Assembly (NCBI RefSeq): GCF_021654775.1
Contig: NZ_AP025343.1
Location: 4,369,501 to 4,433,500 of the forward strand
DNA length: 64,000 nucleotides
From: Paenibacillus azoreducens
Lineage (GTDB): Bacteria; Bacillota; Bacilli; Paenibacillales; Paenibacillaceae
Reading direction: 5' to 3'
Made by a program: the position numbers and the translations under genes
Shown here: positions 25,712-34,508 of the stretch, in pieces
Layout: every line of letters starts with the position of its first letter
How positions within the stretch are numbered: the first letter of the stretch is position 1
Notes under the pieces: model-generated
Told to the model about the DNA's origin: nothing
Seen by the model: only the letters and a program-made list of their open reading frames with translations
Database searches by the model: none

Positions 25712-27028
25712 TTACTTCCGCAAACCGTATTTCTTCAACAGCGCCTTCAAGTCGTCGTTTATGCTTTTCACGTCGGGGCCTGCGGCGGGCCCGTCCGAAA
25801 TATCATACTTCTGCTTCAGCTTCAGGATGGCATATACCCGGTTGTTCAGCATATCCTCCGATATCCTGCCGCCCTCGACCGCCTTTTTTAATGCGTTAAT
25901 GGCCGTCTTTTCCTTTTCGTAATCATGGCCGACCAGAATCATGTTCCCTCCGGCCAAAATCGCGTTGACTGAAGCTTTACCGATATCATAGTTTTTTTCG
26001 ATGGCTCCCATCGTCATATCGTCCGAAATTACGACGCCCTGGAACCCGAACTCGCCCCGGAGCAGATCCGTAATCAGTTTTTTGGAGAAAGAAGCCGGGT
26101 GATCGGGATCGATCCGGGGCATCAGCAGATGTGCGATCATAACGACATCGGCCTGATGTTCCACCGCTGCCTTGAACGGAACAAGCTCCAGCTGCCGGAG
26201 CCGTGCCAGATCATGATTCACGACGGGCAAACCGATATGGGAGTCGACCGAAGTATTCCCGTGCCCGGGAAAATGTTTGACCACCGGAACCACTTTCTGT
26301 TCTCTGATGCCTTCCATCGCGGCGATCCCGAGGCGGCTGACCAACTCCGCTTTATTGCCGAAAGAGCGGTCGCCGATGACCGGATTTTTCGGGTTGCTGT
26401 TCACATCGAGCACAGGCGCAAAATCCATGTTCAAGCCAAACCCCGCAAGCTCGCGGCCAAGGATATTTCCGATTCCTTTTGCCAGCTCTGTGCTGTTTTT
26501 CGAGCCGATCGCCCGGCTGGACGGCACTTTCACGAATTCATTCGGCATACGGGAAACGCGCCCGCCCTCTTCATCGACGCTCATCCAGAGCGGGATGGGG
26601 TTCGATTTATTATCCTTCTTGAGATCATTAAACAGCTTCAATGCCTGCTGCGTGCTTTCGATGTTGTTTTTATAGAAAATAAAACCGCCGACATGGTATT
26701 TGCTTAAGAGTTCACGGGTCGCATCGCTGCTCGCCGTCCCATCCATCCCTACCAAAACCAACTGGCCGATCTTTTCTTCGGTACTCAACTTGTTCAGCTG
26801 CTCCAGCACCGGATCGCTCGGAACCTTGCCTGCATCCTCTGTTCCTTTATCGCCGCCTTCCGCCGGGGGGCTTGTCCCGCCGGAGTTAGAAGCGCCGCCC
26901 TGCCCTTGTTGAGATTTTGCGGCATCTGATCCCCGCTCTGCCGTCTGCTGTTTATCGGCTCCGGCTCCGCATCCGGCAAAAAGCATCACGGCTAACATTA
27001 AAGTGCTTAAACGCCATAACTGTTTCAA
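25712..27028 (-). CDS. nagZ: Beta-N-acetylhexosaminidase NagZ-like lipoprotein (GH3)
   Basis: 438 residues. The lipoprotein signal ends LFAGCG, followed by a Gln/Ser/Gly-rich linker (about 22-65). The GH3 domain carries MSVDEEGGRVSRMPNEF, the diagnostic KHFPGHGNTSVDSHIGLPVV with the catalytic His/Asp pair, and the nucleophile in VVISDDMTMGAI. It cleaves GlcNAc from muropeptides outside the cell and takes part in peptidoglycan recycling. Gram-positive NagZ often works with an amidase; none is adjacent. It stands alone between the EamA and CLC genes. Confidence 0.92.
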   Translation of the reverse strand: MKQLWRLSTLMLAVMLFAGCGAGADKQQTAERGSDAAKSQQGQGGASNSGGTSPPAEGGDKGTEDAGKVPSDPVLEQLNKLSTEEKIGQLVLVGMDGTASSDATRELLSKYHVGGFIFYKNNIESTQQALKLFNDLKKDNKSNPIPLWMSVDEEGGRVSRMPNEFVKVPSSRAIGSKNSTELAKGIGNILGRELAGFGLNMDFAPVLDVNSNPKNPVIGDRSFGNKAELVSRLGIAAMEGIREQKVVPVVKHFPGHGNTSVDSHIGLPVVNHDLARLRQLELVPFKAAVEHQADVVMIAHLLMPRIDPDHPASFSKKLITDLLRGEFGFQGVVISDDMTMGAIEKNYDIGKASVNAILAGGNMILVGHDYEKEKTAINALKKAVEGGRISEDMLNNRVYAILKLKQKYDISDGPAAGPDVKSINDDLKALLKKYGLRK

Positions 27029-27153
27029 ACTCCATCCCTCTTTCCGTCGGATTTGCGACCTTGCCTGTACAATTCATTTTATTATGATTTTATGAATAAC
27101 TGATTATATTTAAACGCGAGAGCCCCCTGTTATGATCACCATCATTCTTCTGC

Positions 27154-28485
27154 CTACGACTCCTTACGGCCGCCTTTCTTTTTATTGTACTGCTTGACGC
27201 TTCCGAGCGTCGTTCCTAACGGAAAACGAAGATGCTGCGATTTCGGGACCCCGATTTGCTGTGAGGTGTAAATGCCCGTGTGACCCGAAGCCAGATAGCT
27301 GACGATGCAGGCGATAAACATATACACAGCGCCGCTTGATCCGAATAATTCGATCCCCATAATAAAGCAGGCAATCGGGGTGTTCGTCGCCCCGCAAAAT
27401 ACCGCGATAAAACCAAGCGCTGCCAAAAATGGCGCATAAAGCCCCAATATTCCTGACAAGGTGTGACCCAACGAAGCTCCGATCGCAAACAACGGAGTAA
27501 CTTCCCCGCCTTGAAATCCGGCACCCAAGGTAAGCGAGGTGAAAACCAATTTCCACAAAAATGCCAGCGCGGGCACCGACTTATCGAAGGAATCTTGAAT
27601 CAGCGGAATGCCTAAGCCCAAGTAAGCCCGGCTTCCTACAGCATATACCAAAGCGATGATGACGATACCGCCAACCGCGCTTTTGATCATCGGATTTTTG
27701 AAGACGGAGCTGTACCATTTTTTAAGAAAATGCGTCAATTCGCTGAAAAGGAAGCTTGCAAAGCCGAACAAAACGGCAGCGGCAATCACCTTAAGCAGAA
27801 CCGGTAACGATATTGCCGGTACATTACCCATGTGATAATGAATATGGGAGACGCCCCAAAACGAACTTGTGACAAGATTTCCGACGAAGCTGGCGATAAA
27901 AGCGGGAACTAAAGCTTCATGGGAAATCAGTCCGATGGCGAGCACCTCAACTCCGAAAACCGTTCCTGCGAGCGGCGTTCCGAAAATCGAGCCGAACCCG
28001 GCGCTGATGCCGCAGATCAATAAGATTTTCCGGTCAACGCTATTCACTTTCAACAACCGTCCAAACGTTTCCGCCAAACTGCCTCCCATTTGCACCGCGG
28101 TTCCTTCACGCCCCGCCGAGCCGCCGAACAAATGCGTGACTAAAGTGCCGAATAAAACCAGCGGGGTCATTCGCAGCGGGATGACTTCGCCGCCATCATG
28201 GATCTGCTCTAAAATCAGATTATTCCCTTTTGAACTGTTTTTCCCGAATTTCAAATACAAGTAGCTGACTAAAGCTCCCCCAAGCGGCAATCCAAACAGG
28301 AGCCATGGATGATGATTGCGAAGTCCGGTGACATACTCCAAACTGACCAGAAAAAACGCCGACAACGTACCTGCCAATACGCCGACACAGCCGCCCAGGA
28401 CAATCCACTTCAGAAACGTAACCAAAATAGCCGCCGGTGTTGACGTTTCCGCAAAACGATAAAGTTTAGTTCTAATCCACCCCAT
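27154..28485 (-). CDS. CLC-type fluoride/proton antiporter
   Basis: 443 residues from ATG 28485, with GGAGAGAG close upstream; the in-frame TTG at 28515 lies in the terminator of the riboswitch. About 10-12 helices of the CLC fold. The gating-glutamate motif is GREGTAVQMGG, with Thr where chloride CLCs have Pro, and the later motif reads GAGFQGGEVTPLFAIGASLG in place of GxFxP. Both fit the CLC-F clade of fluoride exporters. The fluoride riboswitch directly upstream fixes the substrate. It expels F- in exchange for H+. Confidence 0.92.
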   Translation of the reverse strand: MGWIRTKLYRFAETSTPAAILVTFLKWIVLGGCVGVLAGTLSAFFLVSLEYVTGLRNHHPWLLFGLPLGGALVSYLYLKFGKNSSKGNNLILEQIHDGGEVIPLRMTPLVLFGTLVTHLFGGSAGREGTAVQMGGSLAETFGRLLKVNSVDRKILLICGISAGFGSIFGTPLAGTVFGVEVLAIGLISHEALVPAFIASFVGNLVTSSFWGVSHIHYHMGNVPAISLPVLLKVIAAAVLFGFASFLFSELTHFLKKWYSSVFKNPMIKSAVGGIVIIALVYAVGSRAYLGLGIPLIQDSFDKSVPALAFLWKLVFTSLTLGAGFQGGEVTPLFAIGASLGHTLSGILGLYAPFLAALGFIAVFCGATNTPIACFIMGIELFGSSGAVYMFIACIVSYLASGHTGIYTSQQIGVPKSQHLRFPLGTTLGSVKQYNKKKGGRKES

Positions 28486-28513
28486 ATGTTCTCTCTCCAG
28501 TTCCCTAATTTCC

Positions 28514-28600
28514 AAAAAAACAGACTCCTACCAGTAAAGAAAAGTTCTACTGGTAGGAGTCATTAGCCTTACGGCGGTTATGGCGAACTCCATCGCCTAT
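28514..28600 (-). ncRNA. Fluoride (crcB) riboswitch with terminator
   Basis: Minus strand. The aptamer reads GGCGATGGAGTTCGCC, ATAACCGCC, a short linker, then CTAATGACTCCTAC (28600 to 28551), matching the crcB-motif consensus including the GAUGG and CUCCUAC pseudoknot parts. The aptamer 3' strand also pairs in the terminator: ACTCCTACCAGTA with TACTGGTAGGAGT followed by seven T. Fluoride binding holds the aptamer and should prevent the terminator, turning on the CLC exporter. Confidence 0.93.
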
Positions 28601-28613
28601 ACAAGTTATTCCC

Positions 28614-28642
28614 ATCATAATGAATTCTTTAACCGGAGTCAA
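28614..28642 (-). promoter_or_regulatory. Promoter of the fluoride riboswitch-clc transcript
   Basis: -35 TTGACT (28637-28642), 17-bp spacer, -10 TATGAT (28614-28619), placing the start just before the aptamer. Confidence 0.75.
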
Positions 28643-28743
28643 TATCAATTCCCCGAGCGTTAACTATCACGTTTCTTATTGTAAAATTCCCGTTTTTCAG
28701 GCAAACTTGATATCGTGACATTAATGATAAGTAGGATGAACTG

Positions 28744-29166
28744 ATGATAAAAAATAATGCGGCTACCATGTTTAGTAAAATAAGAAACGCCATCAACGAC
28801 ATGATTGTGTCTGAACTGGAGAAACACGGAGTGACAGGGATTGTCTCATCACATGGAGACATTCTGTGGTCCCTTTATCAGCACGACGCACTCCCAATTA
28901 AGACGTTAGCGGATAAGATCCACCGAACGCAGCCGACGGTTACCGTACTAGTGAATAAGCTGGACTCGCTGGGATATATTCGCAAAATGAAAAGTCATGA
29001 GGACAATAGGATTACGCTTGTATCCTTAACCGAAAAAGGAAAGCAGCTAGAACCTGTATTTCATGAGGTTTCCAACCGGCTGAATGAGGCCGTTTATGGG
29101 GGACTGACGGACAGCGAGCAGATGCAATTGGAATCAATGCTGGAGAAGATCTTTTCCCGGCTTTGA
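28744..29166 (+). CDS. MarR-family transcriptional regulator
   Basis: 140 residues; ATG preceded by AGGATG at 8 nt. The winged helix-turn-helix is centred on LPIKTLADKIHRTQPTVTVLVNKLDSLGYI, followed by the wing KMKSHEDNRITLVSLTEKG. Two nearly identical 14-bp palindromes stand between it and the hydrolase gene, and it most likely represses that gene through them. Ligand unknown. Confidence 0.92.
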   Translation: MIKNNAATMFSKIRNAINDMIVSELEKHGVTGIVSSHGDILWSLYQHDALPIKTLADKIHRTQPTVTVLVNKLDSLGYIRKMKSHEDNRITLVSLTEKGKQLEPVFHEVSNRLNEAVYGGLTDSEQMQLESMLEKIFSRL

Positions 29167-29181
29167 TTTTTTCGACTAATA

Positions 29182-29231
29182 CATAGACATCTATGTAAAT
29201 TTCGAGTACGATAATTACATAGATGTCTATG
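29182..29231 (+). promoter_or_regulatory. Twin MarR-type operators before the alpha/beta hydrolase gene
   Basis: CATAGA-CA-TCTATG at 29182-29195 and CATAGA-TG-TCTATG at 29218-29231, centres 36 bp apart. A GATAAT -10-like box lies between them at 29210-29215, so bound repressor would enclose the promoter. Confidence 0.75.
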
Positions 29232-29253
29232 GAATTATCGAGGAGGGGTGATT

Positions 29254-30069
29254 ATGAAGTGCGAATTGGATTCGGTGACGGTTCATTATGAGGTATTCGG
29301 ATCAGGACAGCCCATTTTGATGCTGCATGGTTTTTCATGTGATCATAGATTAATGACAGGATGTATGGAACCTATATTTACTCATCGTCCGCATTGGAAA
29401 CGGGTATATATGGATTTACCCGGAATGGGCAGGACAAATGGAATAGATGATATCCTTAGTTCGAATGAAATGCTTGAGATCGTCGACGCTTTTGTAGAAA
29501 AGGTATTTCAGCAAGAACCCTTTTTGTTGGCCGGGGAATCCTACGGAGGATATTTATCAAGAGGCTTGTTAAAAAAACGTTTCAAACAGGTTCAGGGACT
29601 GTTGCTAATTTGTCCGACAGCCGGGCAAGCCAGACATGATGCGCCGGAATTTACGATCATTGCCCAAGACAAAAATTTTATTGAACGGCTACAGAACAGA
29701 GACAAGGAGAAATTCACAAGTATGCATGTCGTTCAGGATCATTACAACTGGAACCGCTTTGAACGGGAAATCCTTTCAGGCATAAGAGCAGCGGATACAA
29801 CCTTTTTGGATCGGATCAGTCTTCGGTATGATCTTTCTCCGGAACTTGAGGTATTAGATACTCCTTACGATAGACCGGTCCTTATTATGGCCGGACGACA
29901 GGACCACGTGGTCGGATACCGGAACCAATGGAATTTTGCATGCGAGTACCCTAGAGCCAGCTTTGTGATGCTGGACCGAGCGGGTCATAATCTTCAAATT
30001 GAACAGAGCCGGATATTTAGCGTTTCCGTTGAGGAATGGCTTGATCGGGTCACTGAAAGCCAAGGTTAA
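29254..30069 (+). CDS. Alpha/beta hydrolase
   Basis: 271 residues from ATG 29254; AGGAGG at 29241-29246 gives 7-nt spacing, while the GTG at 29248 is too close. Oxyanion segment HGFSCDHR, nucleophile elbow GESYGG (Ser), a late Asp in AGRQDHVVGYRN and His in RAGHNLQIEQ complete the triad. The fold is that of small esterases or lactonases; the substrate is unknown. It is controlled with the MarR gene upstream, so it may degrade a compound that also acts as the MarR ligand (inference). Confidence 0.88.
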   Translation: MKCELDSVTVHYEVFGSGQPILMLHGFSCDHRLMTGCMEPIFTHRPHWKRVYMDLPGMGRTNGIDDILSSNEMLEIVDAFVEKVFQQEPFLLAGESYGGYLSRGLLKKRFKQVQGLLLICPTAGQARHDAPEFTIIAQDKNFIERLQNRDKEKFTSMHVVQDHYNWNRFEREILSGIRAADTTFLDRISLRYDLSPELEVLDTPYDRPVLIMAGRQDHVVGYRNQWNFACEYPRASFVMLDRAGHNLQIEQSRIFSVSVEEWLDRVTESQG

Positions 30070-30093
30070 AAAGACCAAAATGCTTATTCTTTT

Positions 30094-30131
30094 AAGAAAG
30101 AAGACTTCGTTTTCGGGGCCTTCTTTCTTTG
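30094..30131 (+). terminator. Terminator after the alpha/beta hydrolase
   Basis: AAGAAAGAAG pairs perfectly with CTTCTTTCTT across a 16-nt loop. Confidence 0.6.
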
Positions 30132-30252
30132 GATTCATTGTTTATCCTGCTTGTATAAATCTTCGATATTACTTAGATGTGATTCATCCAATACATAAAG
30201 TGATTTTAGTTTATAATAAGGAATGAAATGGTAAATGATGGAGGTTTTATAG

Positions 30253-30768
30253 ATGACGGATAAATATTGCAAAGAATCAAGAACCGTATTTTCAAATTAT
30301 GTCCTTCCGCCGGACACCAATAATCATGGAACGCTTTTCGGCGGCAAACTCGTGGCGTATATCGATGACGTGGCCGCAAGGGCGGCCATGAAGCACTCCC
30401 GGCGCACCTGTGTAACAGCCTCCATGGATTCCATCGATTTTATTGCCCCGGTCAAAGCAAATGATGAAGTCGTTCTGGAAGCATTCGTAACTTGGACTCA
30501 CCACACATCGATGGAGGTATTCGTCAAAGTTATCGACGAGAATCTACTCACTGGTGAACGTGAAGTTTGCGTGACGGCTTTTCTGACATTCGTGGCTTTG
30601 GACGATCTGGACCGTCCTACGCCCGTTCCGGGAGTCATTCCGGAGAGCCCCGAAGAAATCGAACTCAACCAATCGGCTTCAAAACGTGCCGAGACGAGAA
30701 GACTTCGGCGAACGGAAAGCAAACGCATCGCCGCCAGATTCGGCGTCGGGTTCCCTTGGGAACGATAA
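30253..30768 (+). CDS. ykhA: Acyl-CoA thioesterase, hot-dog fold (YkhA-like)
   Basis: 171 residues, ATG after GGAGG. It closely resembles B. subtilis YkhA: NNHGTLFGGKLVAYIDDVAARAA holds the catalytic Asn/Asp and helix, TASMDSIDFIAPV and the HHTSMEVFVKV strand follow. It hydrolyses acyl-CoA esters in the cytosol. The basic tail RAETRRLRRTESKRIAARFG is an extension beyond the core. A family 1 repeat lies directly after the gene. Confidence 0.9.
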   Translation: MTDKYCKESRTVFSNYVLPPDTNNHGTLFGGKLVAYIDDVAARAAMKHSRRTCVTASMDSIDFIAPVKANDEVVLEAFVTWTHHTSMEVFVKVIDENLLTGEREVCVTAFLTFVALDDLDRPTPVPGVIPESPEEIELNQSASKRAETRRLRRTESKRIAARFGVGFPWER

Positions 30769-30810
30769 AACCCCGCCGTTTTTGCAATCCAACTTTTGTG
30801 TTCACACACT

Positions 30811-30993
30811 TAACGGACACCACGGACGCTATTTCGCAAAAAACAATGATTTTCACATTCTAACGGTCACCACAGCACTTAATGGCTGTAAACTATCGCC
30901 AAAAGGGACATTTTTAGCTAGTTAACGGCCGCTGTGTCCGTTAAAAAGCAAAACGCATGAATTTGAGCTCAATAGCGGCAACTGTGTCCGTTA
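30811..30993 (+). repeat. Four-arm palindromic repeat, family 1, copy 2
   Basis: 183 bp. Arm starts at 30811 and 30861, mirror-arm ends at 30943 and 30993, all 50 bp apart. The second arm has TAACGGTCAC as in copies 3 and 4. Centre CCAAAAGGGACA. Confidence 0.9.
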
Positions 30994-31083
30994 GCGATCC
31001 TCTCACCGGCGAAAGATGAATTCAGGATAATCGGGGTGGGCAGCGATTGGAGGAATACTTCGTCCCACTCCTTTATAACAGAC

Positions 31084-31126
31084 AAAGGGACCACCCTGGG
31101 TCAAGCGGCTTTGGGGCGGTCCCTTG
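31084..31126 (-). terminator. Hairpin terminating the AraC-type gene
   Basis: AAGGGACC pairs with GGTCCCTT around a GC-rich loop. The T run on the minus strand is short, so efficiency is uncertain. Confidence 0.55.
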
Positions 31127-31133
31127 CAGGTCG

Positions 31134-33527
31134 TTATCCGGCATCATCTGAAGCATAAGACAGCATGTTCTCGCGGTATCTGCCCGGCGTCACTCCTTCA
31201 AGTTTTTTAAAGGCGCGAATAAACACGACATCGCTTGTATACCCGACAAGCTGCGCAATTTGGGCATTCGTAAGATCCTTCTCGCACATATGCCGTTTGG
31301 CAAGTTCAATTCTTTTTCTGACGATATAATCGCTCAAATTCATGCCGCTTTGTTTCTTATAAAAAGTCGATACATATTGGGGCGTCATCTCAAAACGATC
31401 GGCCATCATCCCGAGTCCCATATTCGGGTCCGTGACATTTTCCTCCAAAAATTGCTCCATCTCCTGCAGAAGCTGAACGCTATGATCGGTTCGATCCGTG
31501 ACAAGCGATTCCGTCAGCAATGCATACAGCTTTTTGATTCTTTGATGCATGCCTTCCGCAGTTTCATACGAAAAAATATCCTTCACGGGATCAATATCCC
31601 GCCCCAAAATATCATGCTGGTTTATCCCGGTCGCGTTTATGATCTTGAGGAATGTGCTGGTGATGTTAAAGAACAGGCATCTGCCGAATTCCGGCGTGAT
31701 GCTGCCCGACTCAAAATTCATCATATAAATCGTGTCCAGCAGTTTCAGCACATTTTCCGTATCCCCGCTGCGGACGAAATTGATGAGCTGCACCTCGATA
31801 TCGATCGGATAATAGTAGTGCGAGTGGACGTTCTTAATGTCCTGAAAATAAATGATGGTCCCTCCGCCTTTAACGATGCGATATTCAAGCGCCGCCGTCG
31901 CTTCCGCGTAACTTTCGCCAATGCTTTTTGCCCCGGCATGAGGCAGGCCGACAGCCACGGTAATATCGATTTTGAAACGCTGCTCGATCAGGTTTTTCAG
32001 CGACTCGGCCATCTCTTTGATCACCTGGTCCGCTTCCTCCGGCTGTTCCGCCGAAAAGTTGCTCAGCAGAGCCACCCGGTCACGATCCAGCTCAACAGCA
32101 AAAGATTTATGCGGCTCCTGTATGATATCCATTCCGATGTTGGAGACGATAAATCTGGCGAGCGCCCACTTCTCCTCGCTTTGCTCCTCATTAAACCTTA
32201 AAATGCTGTCAAGTTGAACAACGATCACCGCAAAGTAATCGCTTACAAATGAAATATCCATAAATTTCAGCGCTTGCCCGCCCTTCTCCGAAGTATCCAC
32301 GTCCATTTGCCCCCGGATCAGGCGCGAAAGATAATTGGAACGAATGACGGGAGTTTGCCGGGCTAGCATGCTGCGCAATGTTTTTTCTTCATGAAGTGAA
32401 CCTTCAATGGTTTGCAAAATAAAGTCGTATTCGTTTACCGAAGGTTTGCTGCTCCAATCTTTCCCCCTAAGAATGGCGTTCACCGCTCTTCGCAGCGGGC
32501 TGTAATTTCGGTATGTAAAAGTAAAAGCGGCCGACAAACCAATGGCAAGACATAAGGAAAACAAAATGATCGTCCAGTTTTTAATCAAAATCACTTGCTG
32601 CATAAATACGCTTCTTGGCGTGACCAACACGTATTTCCAGCCTTCCTTTTGGGAAGGGGTATACGAAATGACCTTCGGGTCCCCGTTCAAGGTTTGGTTG
32701 AACAAACCTCCATTCCCGCCGATCCGTGACAAAAGCTGCGAGGGAAGCGTGTCCTTATCCGACGCCATGATGGTTCTTCCATCGCCGTCAACGATATAAA
32801 TCGAACTGTCGCTTGCGGATTCAATCTGGGCAAACATCTCTTTGATTTGGCTTTCATCGATCAAAATGACAAAACTGCCGGTAATGTCCCTCCGGTCTCG
32901 TCCGGGCAGGGATTGCGTAAACGTAATCACGTTCAACGGCGTTTTTTCGATGCTTTGCATGGGATCATATTCCGCGCGCCGCAGCAGTGTAGCGGAGGGC
33001 AGGTACGCCATCGTATGAAAAGAGGTGAGCATCCCTTCCCGCCACTGCTCGTAAGACATGCCCCGGTAGCTATAATACATATCGTAAAATTTGCGTGAGT
33101 CTGTTAGAAGACCGGACTTAAGTACCAGGTCGCTATTGCGGAAATACACGTAATAATCCAATACAAAATTGGTGATATTGCCCGGCCGGGACATCGTGTC
33201 CCGCATAAATTCAACAAATTTATAACGGTCCGGGCTGTTTTGGTCCTCATTCAGCTTTAATAAATATTCAAGCTTTGGATCAAAAATAATTTGCTGGGCA
33301 AGTTTTTCCACTTCGTTCAGTTTGCTGTCCAAAGACAGCTTGAGCTGCTCCAACATCGCTTGATTGGAACGGTTTGCCCCATTTTGCAGGCTTGCTTCAA
33401 CTTTGGTATACAAGAAAGCCCCCATAGACAAAGGGATCAGCAGCAGAACCAGGTTGGAGATTAGCATCGTCATCCATACACTTCTCAAATTTTGAAATCC
33501 AAGCGGACGAAGCAGCCGTTTCAACAA
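31134..33527 (-). CDS. Membrane-bound AraC-family regulator (sensor domain plus HTH)
   Basis: 797 residues. TM1 (about 18-40), an extracellular region of about 250 residues with Cache-like character, TM2 (about 300-322), a long cytoplasmic linker (about 340-680) and a C-terminal AraC domain: NMGLGMMADRFEMTPQYVSTFYKKQSGMNLSDYI and LTNAQIAQLVGYTSDVVFIRAFKKLEGVTPGRYREN. This architecture is common beside Lpl-type sugar ABC systems in Paenibacillus, where it is thought to sense a sugar outside and activate the operon. It is the last gene of the locus. Confidence 0.9.
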   Translation of the reverse strand: MLKRLLRPLGFQNLRSVWMTMLISNLVLLLIPLSMGAFLYTKVEASLQNGANRSNQAMLEQLKLSLDSKLNEVEKLAQQIIFDPKLEYLLKLNEDQNSPDRYKFVEFMRDTMSRPGNITNFVLDYYVYFRNSDLVLKSGLLTDSRKFYDMYYSYRGMSYEQWREGMLTSFHTMAYLPSATLLRRAEYDPMQSIEKTPLNVITFTQSLPGRDRRDITGSFVILIDESQIKEMFAQIESASDSSIYIVDGDGRTIMASDKDTLPSQLLSRIGGNGGLFNQTLNGDPKVISYTPSQKEGWKYVLVTPRSVFMQQVILIKNWTIILFSLCLAIGLSAAFTFTYRNYSPLRRAVNAILRGKDWSSKPSVNEYDFILQTIEGSLHEEKTLRSMLARQTPVIRSNYLSRLIRGQMDVDTSEKGGQALKFMDISFVSDYFAVIVVQLDSILRFNEEQSEEKWALARFIVSNIGMDIIQEPHKSFAVELDRDRVALLSNFSAEQPEEADQVIKEMAESLKNLIEQRFKIDITVAVGLPHAGAKSIGESYAEATAALEYRIVKGGGTIIYFQDIKNVHSHYYYPIDIEVQLINFVRSGDTENVLKLLDTIYMMNFESGSITPEFGRCLFFNITSTFLKIINATGINQHDILGRDIDPVKDIFSYETAEGMHQRIKKLYALLTESLVTDRTDHSVQLLQEMEQFLEENVTDPNMGLGMMADRFEMTPQYVSTFYKKQSGMNLSDYIVRKRIELAKRHMCEKDLTNAQIAQLVGYTSDVVFIRAFKKLEGVTPGRYRENMLSYASDDAG

Positions 33528-33616
33528 GAATACCCCCTACCAATTTTATGCATTTAACGAATGAAAGCGCATCCATAACTTCATTATAATGCAATGGTCA
33601 GGGCTTAGTCACCATT

Positions 33617-34495
33617 TTATTCCTTGATGGCCCCGATCAATACCCCTTTGACGAAGTATTTTTGCAGGAATGGATACAAGCAAATGATCGGAAGCGTGGA
33701 CACGATAATCGTAGCATATTTGATCGTTTCACCGATTGCGTATTTGTCGTCCGCAGCCACGCCCGTTGACATCGAATCCGTCGAATTGGCGATCAGAATT
33801 TCGCGCAAAACCAGCTGCAGCGGATACATGGTGCGGTCGCGCAAATAGACCAGCGCCGAAAAGTAAGAGTTCCAGTGGCCAACCGCGTACCATAAAATCA
33901 TGACCGCAATTACCGGCATGGATAATGGGATAATGATGCGAAACAAAATCGTAAACTCGCCGGCACCATCGATTCTTGCCGATTCCTCCAGTGATACCGG
34001 AACCCCCTGAAAAGCGGTTCTCATAATGATCAGATTAAACGTCGAGATCGCACCCGGAATCAGCAGCGCCCACGGCGTGTTCATCATCCCCAGTTTGTTG
34101 ATCAAAATATAATTCGGAATCAAACCGCCGCTGAATACCATAGTGAGTACGATCCCGAACATCATCACGTTTTTGAAATACAAGTTACGGCGGGAAAGTA
34201 CATACGCCCCGAGTGCCGTCATAAACAGATTGATCGTCGTTCCGGCCGCAACGTAGAGAAGCGTGTTCCTGTAACCGCTCGTGATCATCGGATTTTCAAA
34301 CACCGCTTTGTAAGCTTCCAGGTTGAATCCGAGCGGCCTCAGCAGCATGCCCCGATGCTGGATAAAACTTGATGCCTCGCTTAGGGAGGCAAACAGAACA
34401 TACAAAAACGGGTACAACGTAACAAAGCAAAGCAGCAGCATCAATATGGTATTGATGACGTTGAATATTTTTTCACCTGTTGTTTGTGCGCCCAT
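33617..34495 (-). CDS. Carbohydrate ABC transporter permease, LplC/MalG type
   Basis: 292 residues from ATG 34495 (GGAGG 8 nt upstream); the longer frame reads upstream sequence. Six helices with the EAA loop VSLEESARIDGAGEFTILFRIIIPLSMP that docks the ATPase. It pairs with the permease encoded 13 bp upstream. No ATPase is encoded in the locus, so a shared MsmX-like ATPase is presumably used. Imports an oligosaccharide delivered by the solute-binding protein. Confidence 0.92.
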   Translation of the reverse strand: MGAQTTGEKIFNVINTILMLLLCFVTLYPFLYVLFASLSEASSFIQHRGMLLRPLGFNLEAYKAVFENPMITSGYRNTLLYVAAGTTINLFMTALGAYVLSRRNLYFKNVMMFGIVLTMVFSGGLIPNYILINKLGMMNTPWALLIPGAISTFNLIIMRTAFQGVPVSLEESARIDGAGEFTILFRIIIPLSMPVIAVMILWYAVGHWNSYFSALVYLRDRTMYPLQLVLREILIANSTDSMSTGVAADDKYAIGETIKYATIIVSTLPIICLYPFLQKYFVKGVLIGAIKE

Positions 34496-34508
34496 CGCTT
34501 TAGCCTCC

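Larger units (their letters stand above)
30769..31133. other. Intergenic region between convergent genes
   Basis: 365 bp with no gene; it holds repeat family 1 copy 2 and the terminator at 31084-31126. Confidence 0.6.

Noticed and set aside
31260..32201. 313-codon plus-strand ORF
   Set aside because: Antisense to the AraC regulator, which has clear domains; no RBS or family signal.
33562..33575. cre (CcpA) site TGAAAGCGCATCCA
   Set aside because: Two mismatches to the consensus and located between the permease stop and the AraC start; too weak to claim.
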